Assembly: GCF_003086295.3 (NCBI RefSeq) | Contig: NC_092043.1 | Location: 46,280,884 to 46,344,883, forward strand | Direction of reading: 5' to 3' | Length of the DNA stretch: 64,000 nt | Source: Arachis hypogaea | Taxonomy: Eukaryota > Streptophyta > Magnoliopsida > Fabales > Fabaceae | Notes under the pieces: generated by a model | Databases searched by the model: none | Seen by the model: only the letters and a program-made list of their open reading frames with translations | Told to the model about the DNA's origin: nothing | In this document: one piece after another, positions 1 through 11,959 of the stretch | Layout of the letters: each line of letters starts with the position of its first letter | Numbering within the stretch: position 1 is the stretch's first letter | Translations under genes and position numbers: made by a program

Positions 1-122
1 GCATCCGAGATATATTGAGCCGCCTATATAAGGTCACAATAGTCGAGATTAATGTGAATTTGAATAGCTTTTAAGGATTTTATTAGTTTCTAAGAGCTTA
101 AATTCGAGTTCCTTAAGTAAAT

Positions 123-3100
123 ATGGATCCTCGAAAATATGTCCGCGATGGAGATATCAACAGACTGAATGCTACTTGGCACGTGGTTGGAGCTTTGGAT
201 TTTGAGGTTAGTAATCTTTTCTTATTTTATTTTCAGTGAATAATTAGTTTAGATATTTAGGTTTTAGTGACTTAGTTAATGTGGTAGGACTTAGTGAATA
301 GACAAAGTTAGGTCATTTATGTATATTTAGTCAAATATAATATAGTTTGATATTTTGTATAATTGATTGTGACTAAATATAACTTAAGTGAGATAAATAA
401 AATAGATATAACTAATTGTAACTTAAGCTAAATAAATAAAATAGGGAACGATTAATTAATAATTAATAGGTAATTAATTAAACTCATGCCTAAAGGTGAT
501 AGTCAGGTTAGAATAGTGCCACATGAATGATTTAATTTTTTACATATTGCGTGATAGTCCCGTTTTTAGTAAGTGCTATGAACATTAGAAATATAAATTA
601 TATTCGTGGTGTATCTGTTACATTTATTACCAATGTTTTTTCACTCGGTTTAGACGATATTAATACGTGAGAGTAAATGTTGTGGGAATTGCGGAGATCA
701 CGGTTACTGTTGCCATGCCATGTGACCCTGGATCTCTCCCTGTCGGACATTCTGTTACCTTATATAAGGGAGGCTGGATTTGGACATGCAGTAATTTTGA
801 GGGATTTCATGTTTGACAATTCCTTGATCTCTGTATTTGTCGAGCGGTGAAGGCCCGAGACTCACACATTCCATCTTCTATGGGGTGAGGTCAGTATTAC
901 GCTCCAGGATGTTACCTACCACATTGGTCTGCACACTAATTGAGAGTCGATTGGGAGTTGTACCAGAGACTTATAGCGATGGCTTGAACACCCTATATGG
1001 GAGTGGATTGAGGATTTACTTGACGCTAGGCCGCCACCACAGCCAGATGGAGGAAAGCAGATTTTCAGGGTGAGGATGACCTAGTTGAGGGAAAGGGTTG
1101 CACACATTCCAGCAGGGGCAGTTCCGGATACATTCCCTTAGTACGCCTGGTGCTATTTGATAATGTTTATTGGGGATTTCTGTTCACGGACAAGTCTGCT
1201 ACACTTGTCCCTTTGAGATGACTGTCGGTGCTGGAAGATTTCCATCATTGTAACTAGTTGTCATAGGGTCTGAACTGCTCTATCATACGTACCACTCATT
1301 GTGCATCGCGGCAGGGCGTGATGTGACTAACATTGCGGGTTGTATACCGCTTCTTGTCTCGTAAATCTACCATAGGTTCTCGTGTTTTAGTTCGGCAGGA
1401 TACGACGTCGTCAGGTTCCCACTTGCAGCTAAGTATGTACATATTGTAAATAATTTTTAAGTTACCAAGTAGTAAACATTGAAGACGTGTTAGGGAATGT
1501 AATTAATTAAATTCTATTCAACTATTTTTATTTTGTGTAGGTTGGCAGGTGATAAACCCCATTTTTAGGGTTCATCATCTCGTGTTGAATTTAGAGGATT
1601 TTATCAACTTTTCCCACATTTATTCACTAAAATAGCATGGTTTTGTAAATTCTCCTTTAATTGTGCTTAAGAGTGAAAACATACTTTTTAGGTCTTAAAA
1701 TAGCTAAATTTAATTCACCTTGATTCCATTCGATGCCTTGATATGTTTGTTAAGTGATTTCAGGTTTAGAAGGCAAAGATTGGATTGAGGAAATGAAGAA
1801 AAAACATGTAAAAATGGAGAACTCATGAAAAAATGAAGGAATTGCAAAACTGTCAATCCTGACCTCTTTGTACTTAATCGATCATAACTTGAGCTACAGA
1901 GGTCCAAATGAGGCGGTTCTAGTTGCGTTGAAAACCTAACATCCGGGGCTTCAAAATGATATGCAATTTGTCATAGTTTCCTGGCGTTTAAAGCGCGTCA
2001 CCCATGCGTGCGTGTCGTATGATCAGCGTGGGCCATTTTAAGTAACTCATGGCCAGCGATTTCTAGCTCATTTTGGGCCCAATCCAACTCATTTCTGATG
2101 CTATTGAACCCAATGATTGAAGGAGGATGAACCAAGTAGTCATAGTTTAGTTTTCATCATATTTTAGGATAGAATTCTAGAGAGAGAAGCTCTCTCTTCT
2201 CTCTAGAATTTTGGTTAGAATTAGGGTAGATTTTCTTACATCTAGTTTTAATTGTTGTTTCCATTTACTTTTTCTTTCAATTATTTGTTACTACATCTTT
2301 GCTCTCTTAGTTCATTTTGTTAATTTCTTCTATTTTGCTACTTTCATGTCTATGAGCACTTTGTTGATTTTAATTTCCTTTAATGAAATTTCATGGGTTA
2401 TGTTCCTTTATTGTTTAATTGCTTTGTTATTGTTATTTCCTTGCATTTGGTAGTTGTTAGATTTTATCTTTCCTTGCCATTTATTATGCTTTCCTTTTAT
2501 GCCTTCCAAGTGTTTGATAAAATGCTTGGAAGGATGTTAGAGTAGATTTTTGTGTTCTTGGCTTGGGATGGTAACTTAGGTGAATTGAGTTGCTAATGTC
2601 CAAGTGATTGATGATTGGTATCCATTGACTCTAGCTTTCACTAATTCAATTAGTGAGTGGTTAGGACTTATGGACTAGGATTAATGTAGCTCATTTGACT
2701 TTTCTTCAATCGTTAGAGGATGACTTAATGAGATTGATCCTTACAATTATCATGTTGTGGTTAGTGACAAGGATAAAGATCCTTAACCATCAACCCTTAC
2801 CAAGACCTTTTTATCATTTGAGTTTCATTTACTTTTCTTGTCTCTTATTCCAAAATCCCAAAAATACTTATCCATAACCAATAATTGAGCACACTTTCCT
2901 GCAATTCCTTGAGAGACGACCTGATGTTTAAATACTTCGGTTATTTTCATTGGGGTTTGTACTTGTGACAAACAAATTAAATCTTGATTGAGGATTGTTT
3001 GTTAGTTTAGAACTATACTTACAACAAGATTTCATTGAGAACTTCTTTACCGATAATTTTCCCATATCAGCAGGACTAGGGCAACAAAGTAGAGATCGTC

Positions 3101-4372
3101 ATAATAGCAGATCCAGAGTCTACGTTGTCGCATCGATGGCCTGACATTTGATCAGGTACGATTTTTTTTTGTTTCTATATTATTTTACGCATTGGTATAT
3201 CGTTTCTAATTACGGTACTTTATCCCGATGTGAACAATTTTGGTGCACACCTTACGAGGATTTCTAGCTACGTCAGATTGCGTCCGACTGGCTTATGAGT
3301 GACGCGGAGAATTATACATGAAGGAATGTCGTCCCTCTCGTTTGCTTTCACTTTGTAGAATTTTATCACATTGATAGAGTGACGAGGCAGCTAGGGGGCA
3401 GCAACACTGGCCAGCAGATCCAGTGAATATGGACGAGTATATTTTCAAGACGATGAGAGAAGATGACACCTGGTGGCCCGACGTGCACCGTGAGTGGTAC
3501 GATCTATTCAGGGGCTGCTACCAGCTACAACACTTAGTTATGATTGATGGCCATCCTAACCTTCGTCTGACACAAGAGTACCTCACCTGGTGGCAACAAG
3601 CATGTAGAGTCAGATTTTTATCTTGGGAGGAGGTCTTTGCCAATCCCAGAGCAACAACACCACTGGCTAATATCCTCCCTATGGCTTCAGGTCAGAGAGA
3701 TGAGTTACAGTTACCATGGGATGCCCCAGATTGGAGATGACAGGCAAGGAGGCATGCTCGAGATGATGTTTGGAGACCGGCACGAAGGGTACGCGATCAA
3801 CACATTAGGTAGGATGGCAAAGATCTTCAGCGTGCTGATGGAAATGAGCAGTTGTTAGACGAGGATGTTGAGTATGCACAACAGAAGGATATGCCGGAGG
3901 ATCACACGGTCGCTGCACATGCAAAGATTCCCTTGGATGCATTCTTTTATGGGCATGAGGCCGACATGGCCAAGACGCTTATCCGGGGCCGCTCCATCCA
4001 CAGTCACCACCCGGCTGATGACACTGTTTGGGACCAGATCCATTCAACATTGGCTCCGATGTCGAGATAAACCTCGATGACATGTTCCAGATTGTCAGTG
4101 CGATTGGGGATGCGATGGATGAGTTGGTAGGTCATTATCGACAGCAAAGAGACCATACCGACATACCAGGGTCATCGAATGGCGTATCTATTCAGCATGA
4201 ATTAGCACCATTATTGTATTACCAGACTCCACCATCAGCCCACCAACAGTATGGATCTGCGCCATCATTGTATTATCAAACTCCACCACCACAGCTACCT
4301 TTGTCTGGATCAGTCTGGCTACCACCTACTCCGCTGCCACATATACATGGAGCAACTCACAACAACAAATAA
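123..4372 (+). pseudogene. plant mobile domain (PMD) gene, transposon type, broken
   Basis: This is a decayed gene for a PMD protein of the MAIN/MAIL1-like family, often annotated as serine/threonine phosphatase 7 long form homolog. Exon 1 is 123-206 (28 codons from ATG, then GT). The second exon, about 680-1432, encodes PMD core motifs such as SLISVFVER, RPETHTFH and WGEVSITLQDVTYHIGL, but several frames are needed to read it. The domain resumes after an LTR insertion with YHIDRVTRQLG (near 3370) and VNMDEYIFKT, WWPDVHREWYD and LTWWQQACRVRFLSWEEV (3423-3740). The proline/glutamine-rich C-terminus is at 4028-4372. Frameshifts (for example near 3395) and in-frame stops (TGA after 3737) break it, and a 1520-bp LTR separates its halves. 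Established: PMDs occur both as host genes and inside Mutator-like and gypsy elements. The MuDR remnant on the opposite strand makes the transposon-borne form likely. Confidence 0.8.
1550..3069. mobile_element. solo LTR, 1520 bp, with GCAGG target duplication
   Basis: The segment starts TGATAAACCCC and ends CCCATATCA, so it has TG...CA ends inside a TGATA/TATCA inverted pair. It is flanked on both sides by GCAGG (1545-1549 and 3070-3074), a perfect 5-bp target duplication. No gag-pol or second LTR is present, so this is a solo LTR left by recombination between LTRs. It lies directly after a pyrimidine-rich stretch and the AG acceptor of a PMD intron. An imperfect palindrome of GAGA/CTCT type lies at about 2173-2212. 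I recall the sequence as resembling an abundant peanut LTR family, which is not proof. Small frames inside it (2211-2453, 2695-2877) look like chance. Confidence 0.85.
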
Positions 4373-4710
4373 GGGTTTTGGCAACGGTTGAAAATGATTG
4401 CCATACATTGAAAAACCGTTGCTAAAACTTTAGGCAACGCTTTGGCATCAGTTTTTTACCTGTGGTATATGCGGTCGTTGCTAATGCTCAAAGGCAACGG
4501 TTTTTTACCTAAGGGAACGGCAATAACAAAAAATCATTGCCATAGTTACTCGCATAGGCAACAGTTTTGACAACAATTTTTAGAGAACGGTTTACAACCG
4601 TTAGTGGATAGGCAACAGTTTAGAACTGTTCTCTTTCATGACGTAACGGTTTAAAATCATAACTAAATAGAACGGATTAGAGAACGATTTTAAGGCGTTA
4701 CAAATTTTGG
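4358..4710. repeat. CACTA-type subterminal repeat block inside the PMD remnant
   Basis: From 4358 the sequence reads CACAACAACAAATAAGG, one base from a CACTACAACAAA-type terminus, and is followed by many forward and inverted copies of GGCAACGGTTTT / AACCGTTGCC up to about 4640. Dense short inverted and direct repeats next to a CACTAC-like end are typical of CACTA subterminal regions. I could not place the other end. It is probably a small non-autonomous CACTA derivative or a solo end. Confidence 0.5.
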
Positions 4711-4723
4711 TATTGCTAAACCC

Positions 4724-5220
4724 CATATTGTGGAGGAGCGCTCCTCCACCACCACTACTATAGTGGACACCCCCCGCTACGAGCCACTCAGGTGTTCGTC
4801 CTCGGCCAACCCATCCTCCAAGGGTGACTCGTCCTCGTGGATGTGGGACTGGACACCATTTGGACCCCACAAGCAGATGGTATCAGTATATAATGTGGAT
4901 AAATGTTCTTATGTTTTATACATTATGACTATGTATTATGATTATCAGTTATGCTTTTTATGTTAATGCTTTAAGTTGACTATTCACGTATGACTATATA
5001 TTATGTAGTATCATGATCATCAGTTATGATTTTTAACGTTAATACTTTAAGTTGATGTGAAAGCAACACAACTAAAGAATAACAGATACAGTAAATATAA
5101 AAACAGATTGTTTCATTATACATAGAAACAGACATAATAGATAAAACACAGATTGTTTCATTATTTATGAAACTTACAACGTTGCAATCCTAAGCACTAA
5201 ACCTTAAACCGTCAGTCGTC
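4724..5220 (+). other. spacer between PMD and MuDR remnants
   Basis: A 4724-4880 segment rich in Ser/Pro/Thr codons could be further PMD C-terminal or element-specific sequence. The rest is AT-rich with a repeated AACAGATTGTTTCATTAT (near 5102 and 5147). No gene is recognisable. Confidence 0.35.
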
Positions 5221-5230
5221 ATGGATCTGA

Positions 5231-6834
5231 CTACGGCGCATTGGTACACCTCCGTCTAGTGTGTCTCTTCCCTCGGCAAAGCCCACATCTCTTCTCTGTA
5301 TGCTCAACGGCATCCATCTCATTCCGTAGCCGAGTAGAGACTGGTCTTCCTGTTGCCTTCCATCGCTTGGCCGGGTTGGGTTTTAAGCATGCACTGTACC
5401 ATGTGGGCCACATCTTTTTATCGGTATCGGCGAAAATTCCCTCTCATATACGTTGAAAACAGAGGCCATCTTATACACAGGATCGATGAAATCCCCCCAC
5501 TCGATGCTTGCAGCTGCACATGCCGCAGGGCGTGTCAAACGCGATATGAAGTCTTTGACCATCCATCCACCGGCTCCAGCTGCTCGACACTGAACACAAA
5601 TGCCCTACGGTCACAATGGGTGACTCACATCATTGGCAGACGCTCTCTATTCTTCTTTATAGCTGCCAACAACCATTGTGAGTATATCTATCCACCCTGT
5701 AACTGAGCATGTGCTTCGCGACCTCTGCGTACGAATAGCTATTGCAACCTCTCATATGTTTTCCGAATAATCACAGCTACTAGAAGATTTCTCGTTCCCT
5801 TCAACACTGCATTATACACTCTGATAGGTTCATCGTCATGTGTCCATACTGACAATCTTCGTCATAATATTGCAGTATGTGACCATACCATACAAGTGTG
5901 TCCCGTCCATAGATACAAAAGACTTGCAATACTTAAAAGCCTCAATACATGGAGGAAATTCCTAAAATACCTTATCAAACTGGCTCTACACTTTGTCAAC
6001 CATGTTCCCGTTGTAATAAAGAACAGCAACACATTCATAAATCATACCTGGGAGGCATTCCTGCAAAGCTTGTAAGAGCGGGAATATCTTGTTGTACAAA
6101 TTTTTCCAGTCGCCATTGATCTTGGTAATCACCTTCTGCTTTGCCATCTACGCCTTTCGATATGAGGGCTTAAAATGGTAACTTTGATATACCGCACTTT
6201 GCAATACTGAGATAGACACCGACAGGCCAGTCTTTATCATAGGTAACACGACCTTGCAAATCAAACTACTATCCAGCTAAGCATGGACCTGAGACATAGT
6301 TGGAGCCAGACAGGCATGTGCTCCACTGAACCTACACACCTCCCTACAAATTACTCGTGGATGTCAACATTCAGCAAAACATAAAATTAACGTGATAAAC
6401 TCTAATGCATCCAAAATAAATCGTAACATATAACAATAATTCAAGTTTTGGCATAGTACCACACGAAGACTCCATGGACAACCGTTGGTAAATTGCTTGC
6501 AACGACAGTGGTATTTAAGCCTATATGACTCCAAAATTCTATACTCCGCATTTCGTCGAATGTTGTAGTTTTTCACTGTCATTAGAACTGCTTCACGATT
6601 CCTAAACCTATGGCTAACTCAAAATTCTACCCCACCATCTGTATTGTAATCCTCTCCGTCACCGGCATTCGGAAGACCATCCGGTTGCATTGCGTCCAAG
6701 TTCAAAGTGTGATAATGACTAAGAATATCCGACAATCGAGGAATGGCCAAAGGGGGAGGCAGGAGAAACCGACCAACACCACCGGTGGGAGTCTCCGGCA
6801 CATACTCATTAGCAGAAGCTATATCGCTAGACAA
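5231..6834 (-). pseudogene. MuDR/MURA-like transposase, broken
   Basis: Read on the minus strand this is a Mutator transposase. Its N-terminus is at 6834-6619 (acidic leader) and continues at 6582-6364 with KNYNIRRNAEYRILES, LKYHCRCKQFTNGCPWSLRV and QNLNYCYMLRF, the WRKY/FAR1-like N-terminal DNA-binding region. At about 6330-5890 the frame continues with CLAPTMSQVHA, LDSSLICKVV, SYHFKPSYRKA and MAKQKVI. It then reaches SMDGTHLYG, which keeps the first catalytic Asp. The middle of the catalytic core is missing, and homology resumes with TYERLQ, GREAHAQL and THCDRRAFVF. The C-terminus at 5413-5231 has NPAKRWKATGRPVSTRLRNEM and a CGLCRGKRHTRRRC knuckle-like end. Stops and frame changes occur throughout. 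It is convergent with the PMD remnant, and the two probably belonged to one Mutator-like element whose ends I could not identify. Confidence 0.8.
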
Positions 6835-7440
6835 CTCAGACCCAGCAACATAAGTTGAATCGTCCTCACTTGGTGAAGCAACAATGAAAATCTATTACAT
6901 AGCTAGTTCAAACATTTTAACAAATACTTGGTGTACATCATAAAACACAAAGTTGCAACAAACTAAAACACCACCAAATTTACAATAAACATAAAATCAA
7001 CATCAATAAGCATAAATAAACAATATCTATAAAAAAATTAATTCATTAAACATCAAATTCAAAATTTAATGTAAAGCATAAAAAACATTCATGAATATTC
7101 ATAAAAACAAAGTAAATAAGAGTATGAAAATGAAATTGCTACGCAAAAAGAATTAGAAGGAGATGAAATTAGAGATTGATCCTTAAAAGAACTAATAAAA
7201 ATTAAATAAAAATGGACTAACTAAACCTAATCCTAAATCTAAAGAACCTAAAACTAGTCCTAAATTCTTCTTATTTTTTTTCCTTCAATATTTTCTCTTT
7301 AAATAGTAAAAAATCTTATGCTTGAGGTTTCTTAGAAGTCCAAAATGTGAGCCCACGTGCCCCTTAAGCATGTCATATGCGGTTTGACTCACGTATGCAA
7401 GAAAAAAGATGTGTCTGCAACTCATCTTCTATGTCCATTA
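6835..7440. other. AT-rich flank of the MuDR remnant
   Basis: This is likely the 5' leader and terminal region of the Mutator-like element. I saw no coding sequence, and no terminal inverted repeat could be matched because the partner end may lie before base 1. Confidence 0.3.
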
Positions 7441-7823
7441 GGTTGTATTCGATTTTGAGAACAAAATAAGACAATATACTAATAATAAAAAATTGATATC
7501 TTTATTTTGTTTGGTAACAAATTAAATATAAAATATAATAAATAACAAAAAAAATTCAATTTACTTTCATTTTTTCTTTCACACAAAACTTAAAAAAATA
7601 GTACAAAATACAATTATGAAAAATTAAATACAGAAATAAAAAGAAAAAAATAAATTGTATCTCTGTCCAATGTTTTTATGTCATTTTTGACAGTAAAAAC
7701 ACAAGATATAATAATTCAGTGTCTCAAGACACAATATTTTTGTCCATGTTTCATCAGCCAAACACAATTCTGTATTTTTTATGTCCATGTTTAAGTGTCT
7801 TGTACTTGTAAATAAATACAGCC
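7441..7823 (-). mobile_element. Tourist-like MITE, copy 1 (minus orientation)
   Basis: It starts GGTTGTATTCGATTT and ends AAATAAATACAGCC. Reverse complemented, it aligns along its length with the copy at 7856-8258, sharing the blocks ATTGTGTCT, GACACTGAATTA, a TTTATTTTTT tract and a TATAATTATATTTT tract. The flanks are TTA on the left and TCA on the right, one base off a TTA duplication. It has no coding capacity. Confidence 0.75.
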
Positions 7824-7855
7824 TCAAACATATGTATATCATTTTAAATTCCTAA

Positions 7856-8258
7856 GGTTGTGTTTGTTTTTAGGGACAGGACACTGAGACAAGGACATGG
7901 AGATACAAAATTTCATTTGACAAATGATACATGGACAGAGACATTGTGTCTAAGGACACTGAATTAATGTATTTTGTGTCCATCCTGACATGAAAGACGC
8001 AAAGACACTAACAAGGGACACAACTTATTTTTTATTTTTTCTTTCATTATTCTTGTTAATTTTTTATAATTATATTTTTTTATTATTATATTTTTTTCTC
8101 AATTTTTTAAAATGAAAAAATAAAAATAAATTGGATTTTTATAATTTATTCTAGTTCATCACCAAACAGAATACAAGAACATAAAATTTTGTGTCTCTAT
8201 TCTTTATGTCTTGTTCTCAGTGTCTTGTCTTGTCCTCTTCTCAGAAACAAACGTAGCC
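7856..8258 (+). mobile_element. Tourist-like MITE, copy 2 (plus orientation)
   Basis: It starts GGTTGTGTTTGTTT and ends AAACAAACGTAGCC, an inverted pair. Inside it shows GGACACTGAGACAAGG near the left and CTCAGTGTCTTGTC near the right, an extended imperfect TIR. The flanking trinucleotides are TAA and TAG. The better preserved copy at 51113-51517 has perfect TTA duplications, which identifies the family as PIF/Harbinger (Tourist) type. Confidence 0.78.
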
Positions 8259-9120
8259 TAGATGTTAGCTTTCTAATACGATTAAAATCACCTCATTTGG
8301 ACCTTTGTAACTCAAATTATGATCAAATTAATGCGAAGATAAATGTCAGGATTGACATCATGCATAACATTCTTGGCACTAATCTTTGGTTGTGAATTAC
8401 TCATACAATCATTGTGAACTGAAAAAAGTGTTCAACATAAAAGTTATAGAGCTTGAGTTAAATATTCTTTCCATTTATTCGAAGTTTGCTCCAATCCGAT
8501 CAATATAGCTACTTGTGATACATTTTTCATTAAACAATGTCATATATTTCAACACAAACACTCAAACAAAACTTATCACGGACACTAGTTAGATATTAAA
8601 CTAATTATATTCAAATAGACATAAAACGCATTCAAATATTAATTATCACAAGATGAGGAGAAAATTCAAAACCAATTGAATTTATATGAAATGTAAAAAA
8701 AAAAACTTGATTAAAACTCAAGTGAATGTATGCACTCTCTACTAAATAATTTTGGTTCTATCATTGACAGTGACTGCAAAAACAAAGAAAAAAAAATAAA
8801 GATGAAAGATGCGGTAACAGCAACAATGGAAGACAGTGATGGGAAATGGCGAGTGACGATGACTGTGAATGATGGGTTTTTTGGAGAATTGAAGAGTGTG
8901 AGAGAAGTTTTTTTGTTACTGAGAGTGTGAATGCAATGGAGAAAGAGGAAGGTGAAGGGGAAAGTGTGACCTATGAGAATGGTGCTTTGTTTTTGAGAGA
9001 AAGAATGACTATTTGAATGGTTTTTGGATGTTTTTGTGTATGTGCCTGATTTCAGCCAAACAAATTGTTAGTTGATTTTGACTAAAACATAATTGGTTAC
9101 CTAGCATGATTGTTGATTAA
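8259..9120. other. intergenic, repeat-like
   Basis: No gene is recognisable. A small open stretch at 8730-8930 is low-complexity and unsupported. The sequence around 8262-8500 has the texture of an old LTR or UTR repeat, but no ends were found. Confidence 0.3.
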
Positions 9121-9127
9121 GCAATTT

Positions 9128-9312
9128 GAGCTGGTCGAGTGGTTAGTTCATTCGTTCGTTTAAATAAATGTTAAAAATTCAAATCTCAACTTGTGTATAC
9201 AACAAGTCATTGATCAGCAACAGACTCTTAAATATATCATCGATATATGATAGATTAGTCCTTAACATTGTATTGCCGGATTAAAAAATATCAGAGATAA
9301 TAAAAAAAAGAG
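9128..9312 (+). mobile_element. tRNA-derived SINE
   Basis: The 5' part has a good pol III A box, TGGTCGAGTGG (9132-9142), and a near-consensus B box, ATTCAAATC (9177-9185), separated by 34 bases as in a tRNA head. A body follows with GATTAGTCCTTAAC (9250-9263), a block I associate with plant SINEs, and the element ends in an A-rich tail AATAAAAAAAAGAG near 9300. Clear target duplications were not found. Confidence 0.65.
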
Positions 9313-10097
9313 AAATTAATTATACTTCGTTATGAGATTAATAAATAGATATTTTGCGTGTATATCCATTTAATACACCTAAATTAATACATTACCGCAC
9401 CCATCATAAAATGGGATGATTTTAGCACATGAATTTGGTTAAAAATATGGTTAAGTATTCTTTTAGTTCTTAAGGTTTATGCCTAATATCAAAATCGTTT
9501 TTAATATTTTTTTAAAAATCATTCTTAATGTTATAATTATGGGTAAATCACAAAAAATACACCTAAATTTCGTTATCAATAAAATACCTTCAAATAATTA
9601 AAAAATATACCAAGGTTACCCACCCGTATTTAGAGACCTACTTTATTAACAGAAAAATGTAATGTAACTCAATTACCATTGTCAAAATCTCATTTGTTAC
9701 ATAGAAAATTTTATTTGTCACATCACTCTTTTTCGTTAACGTAGAACGTCTTAATTTGTAGATGTATATTTTTGTCATGCTACTACTCGTTAACCCTACC
9801 TTTCATAACCATCACCACTACCAACAACAACAACAACATCCCTTCATTCACAAATAAAAAAAGATAGATGACGATGTTGAGATTCTATGATATATGAAAG
9901 TGAAGATTTTTCTAAGAGGGTTAAAGAGTTGTTGCTGTTGTTATTTTTTTTTTCGTTGTTCAATTGTTGTTATTGTAGTTCGAGAAGCAAAATTCGATCT
10001 CATATGCTTTGATGTTATTGACTCTCACTTTGATCTAACTTGTTTGTTACCAAATTCGACAATTTCTTCGATGCCGTTAGAGATTTGGCTTTTCTTG
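9313..10097. other. intergenic AT-rich DNA
   Basis: No gene was seen. A CAACAACAACAACAACA trinucleotide run is at about 9820-9837. The open stretch at 9894-10127 runs into the CACTA terminus and is not credible. Confidence 0.3.
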
Positions 10098-11401
10098 CAC
10101 TACAACAAAATTGGTTTATGGTTATAGTTTTTGACTATGACCTAAAAAAAGTATTTGGTCATGGTTTTGAAGGGTGATATAGATATCTAAAATTATTTTA
10201 TTTTTTAGGCATGTTTTCTATGGTCACGGTTAAAAAGAGTGACTAAAAAGCACCTATGGTTACGATTTTTTAAAAAATTGTGATCTACGGTTTTTTAAAA
10301 AATTGTGATCTAGAAGAGTTTATTGTCACAGTTTTAAAGAGTGATCTAAAAGAGTCTATAGTCACAATTTTATAAAACGGTGACCTAAAACGGGTCTATG
10401 GTCACAGTTTTGATACGTGACCTAGAATTATCTATGGTCACAATTTAAAGAGTGATCTAAAAGGGTCTATAGTCACAATTTTATAAAATGATGACCTAAA
10501 AGGGGTCTATAGTCAAGGTTTTGATGTGTGACCTAAAGAAATATATGGTCATTGTTTTAAAGAGTGATCTAAAAAGTCTATAATCATTACAAGAAAATAA
10601 AATATTTGTAACAAAAACTTTGTAACAAATTTAAAGTCGTTAAAAAAATTTATTTTTTCGTAACAAAAATTAGTGATTGTTACATAATAATAATGTTTTA
10701 TAACAACAATACAATTTGTTACAAGATGTTTTGGCTTTTGTAACAAACCATATTTTGTTTCAAAATTTTATAAATATTTTGTAACAAAATATCTATTTAT
10801 TTCAAAAATTCTAATTATTTTGTAACAAAAAATTAATTTATCACAAAATGTAATATTATTTGTAACAAGTTATTTGTTTATTACAAAATACAAAAATTTT
10901 TGTAACTAAAAAAATATTTTAAAATGTTAAAATCTTTAAGATAATTTTATTTTATTTCAAAAATATAATTTTTTAAAATATTATTTATATTAATTAATTA
11001 TTTTTTATAAAAAATTAAAGATTAAATGATTAATTTTTAAAAATGATATATATTATTTTATATTTTTTTATAAAATTAATGTATAATTTTTACTAATAAT
11101 TAAGTCTTAAATGTTGAATAAAAATTAATTTTTTAAATTAAAAAATTTAATTGTTAAACATAATTAAAACTAGTTAAAACTTAAAAATAAAAACAAAAAT
11201 AAAAAATAAAAATTTTAATTTTAACCCTTATTTTCACTCTTTATTGTATTGTTTGCTGCTTTCATTCATTCTTATTGCTTCTACAGCTCCACGTCTCATA
11301 CTTAAAGTCATTGTTTCACTGCAGAAGGCAGAATCCTAGTCACCGTCCTCACCATCAATGTTTTTTCTCATCGTTTGTAGGTTATCATCACCTCTTCTAC
11401 T

Positions 11402-11935
11402 TGAAGGGTATTTACAAATTTGATTAATTAATATTATTAATATTATTATTAATATTATTAATATTAATAAACGGTTACTAACCATTTTGTACCATTTGGT
11501 TGAAGGGACACAACCTTTTAAGGATTGTGTATGTTCAAAACATTGGGTCTATTCGCTAAAGGGACACAACTCTTTCAAAACATTGTATCTATTGGCAATA
11601 GAAATGACACAACCATTTGTATACGTAACTAATCATAATTGCTACGTGCAATATGTATAAATAAGTCCTTGTCCACTATTTCAGACATAAAGTACTAAGC
11701 GTACAATTTACACTACTATTAAGAGATTTTCTTTGTTCAAGAGAGTTGAGAATTTCTTACTATTGCTAATTAAGAAATTCTTAGGTTTCATTGTATCCTG
11801 GGAGAGTATTGTCATCAACCCTATAGCAACTAAGTGTGGGGACAAATATCTCTCTAAAGAAAGCGATCTAATCGTGCCTTGAAACCACTACACAAATATA
11901 AGATTTTGTCATCTTCTCATACCATATACACAACA
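11402..11935 (+). repeat. 5' LTR of copia element 1
   Basis: It is 534 bp, from TGAAGGG to ACACAACA. TATA box TATAAATA is at 11656-11663, with transcription start expected about 30 bases downstream. The U3 region holds two diverged tandem copies of a block starting GGGACACAAC and containing TTCAAAACATTG. Relative to the 3' LTR, 16 bases of the second block are deleted at 11575/11576. Confidence 0.9.
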
Positions 11936-11959
11936 ATTTTAGAGAGATATTTCTTGAAG

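Noticed and set aside
2211..2877. Two hydrophobic small ORFs
   Set aside because: They lie inside the solo LTR, have no homology I recognise, and are explained by T-rich sequence.
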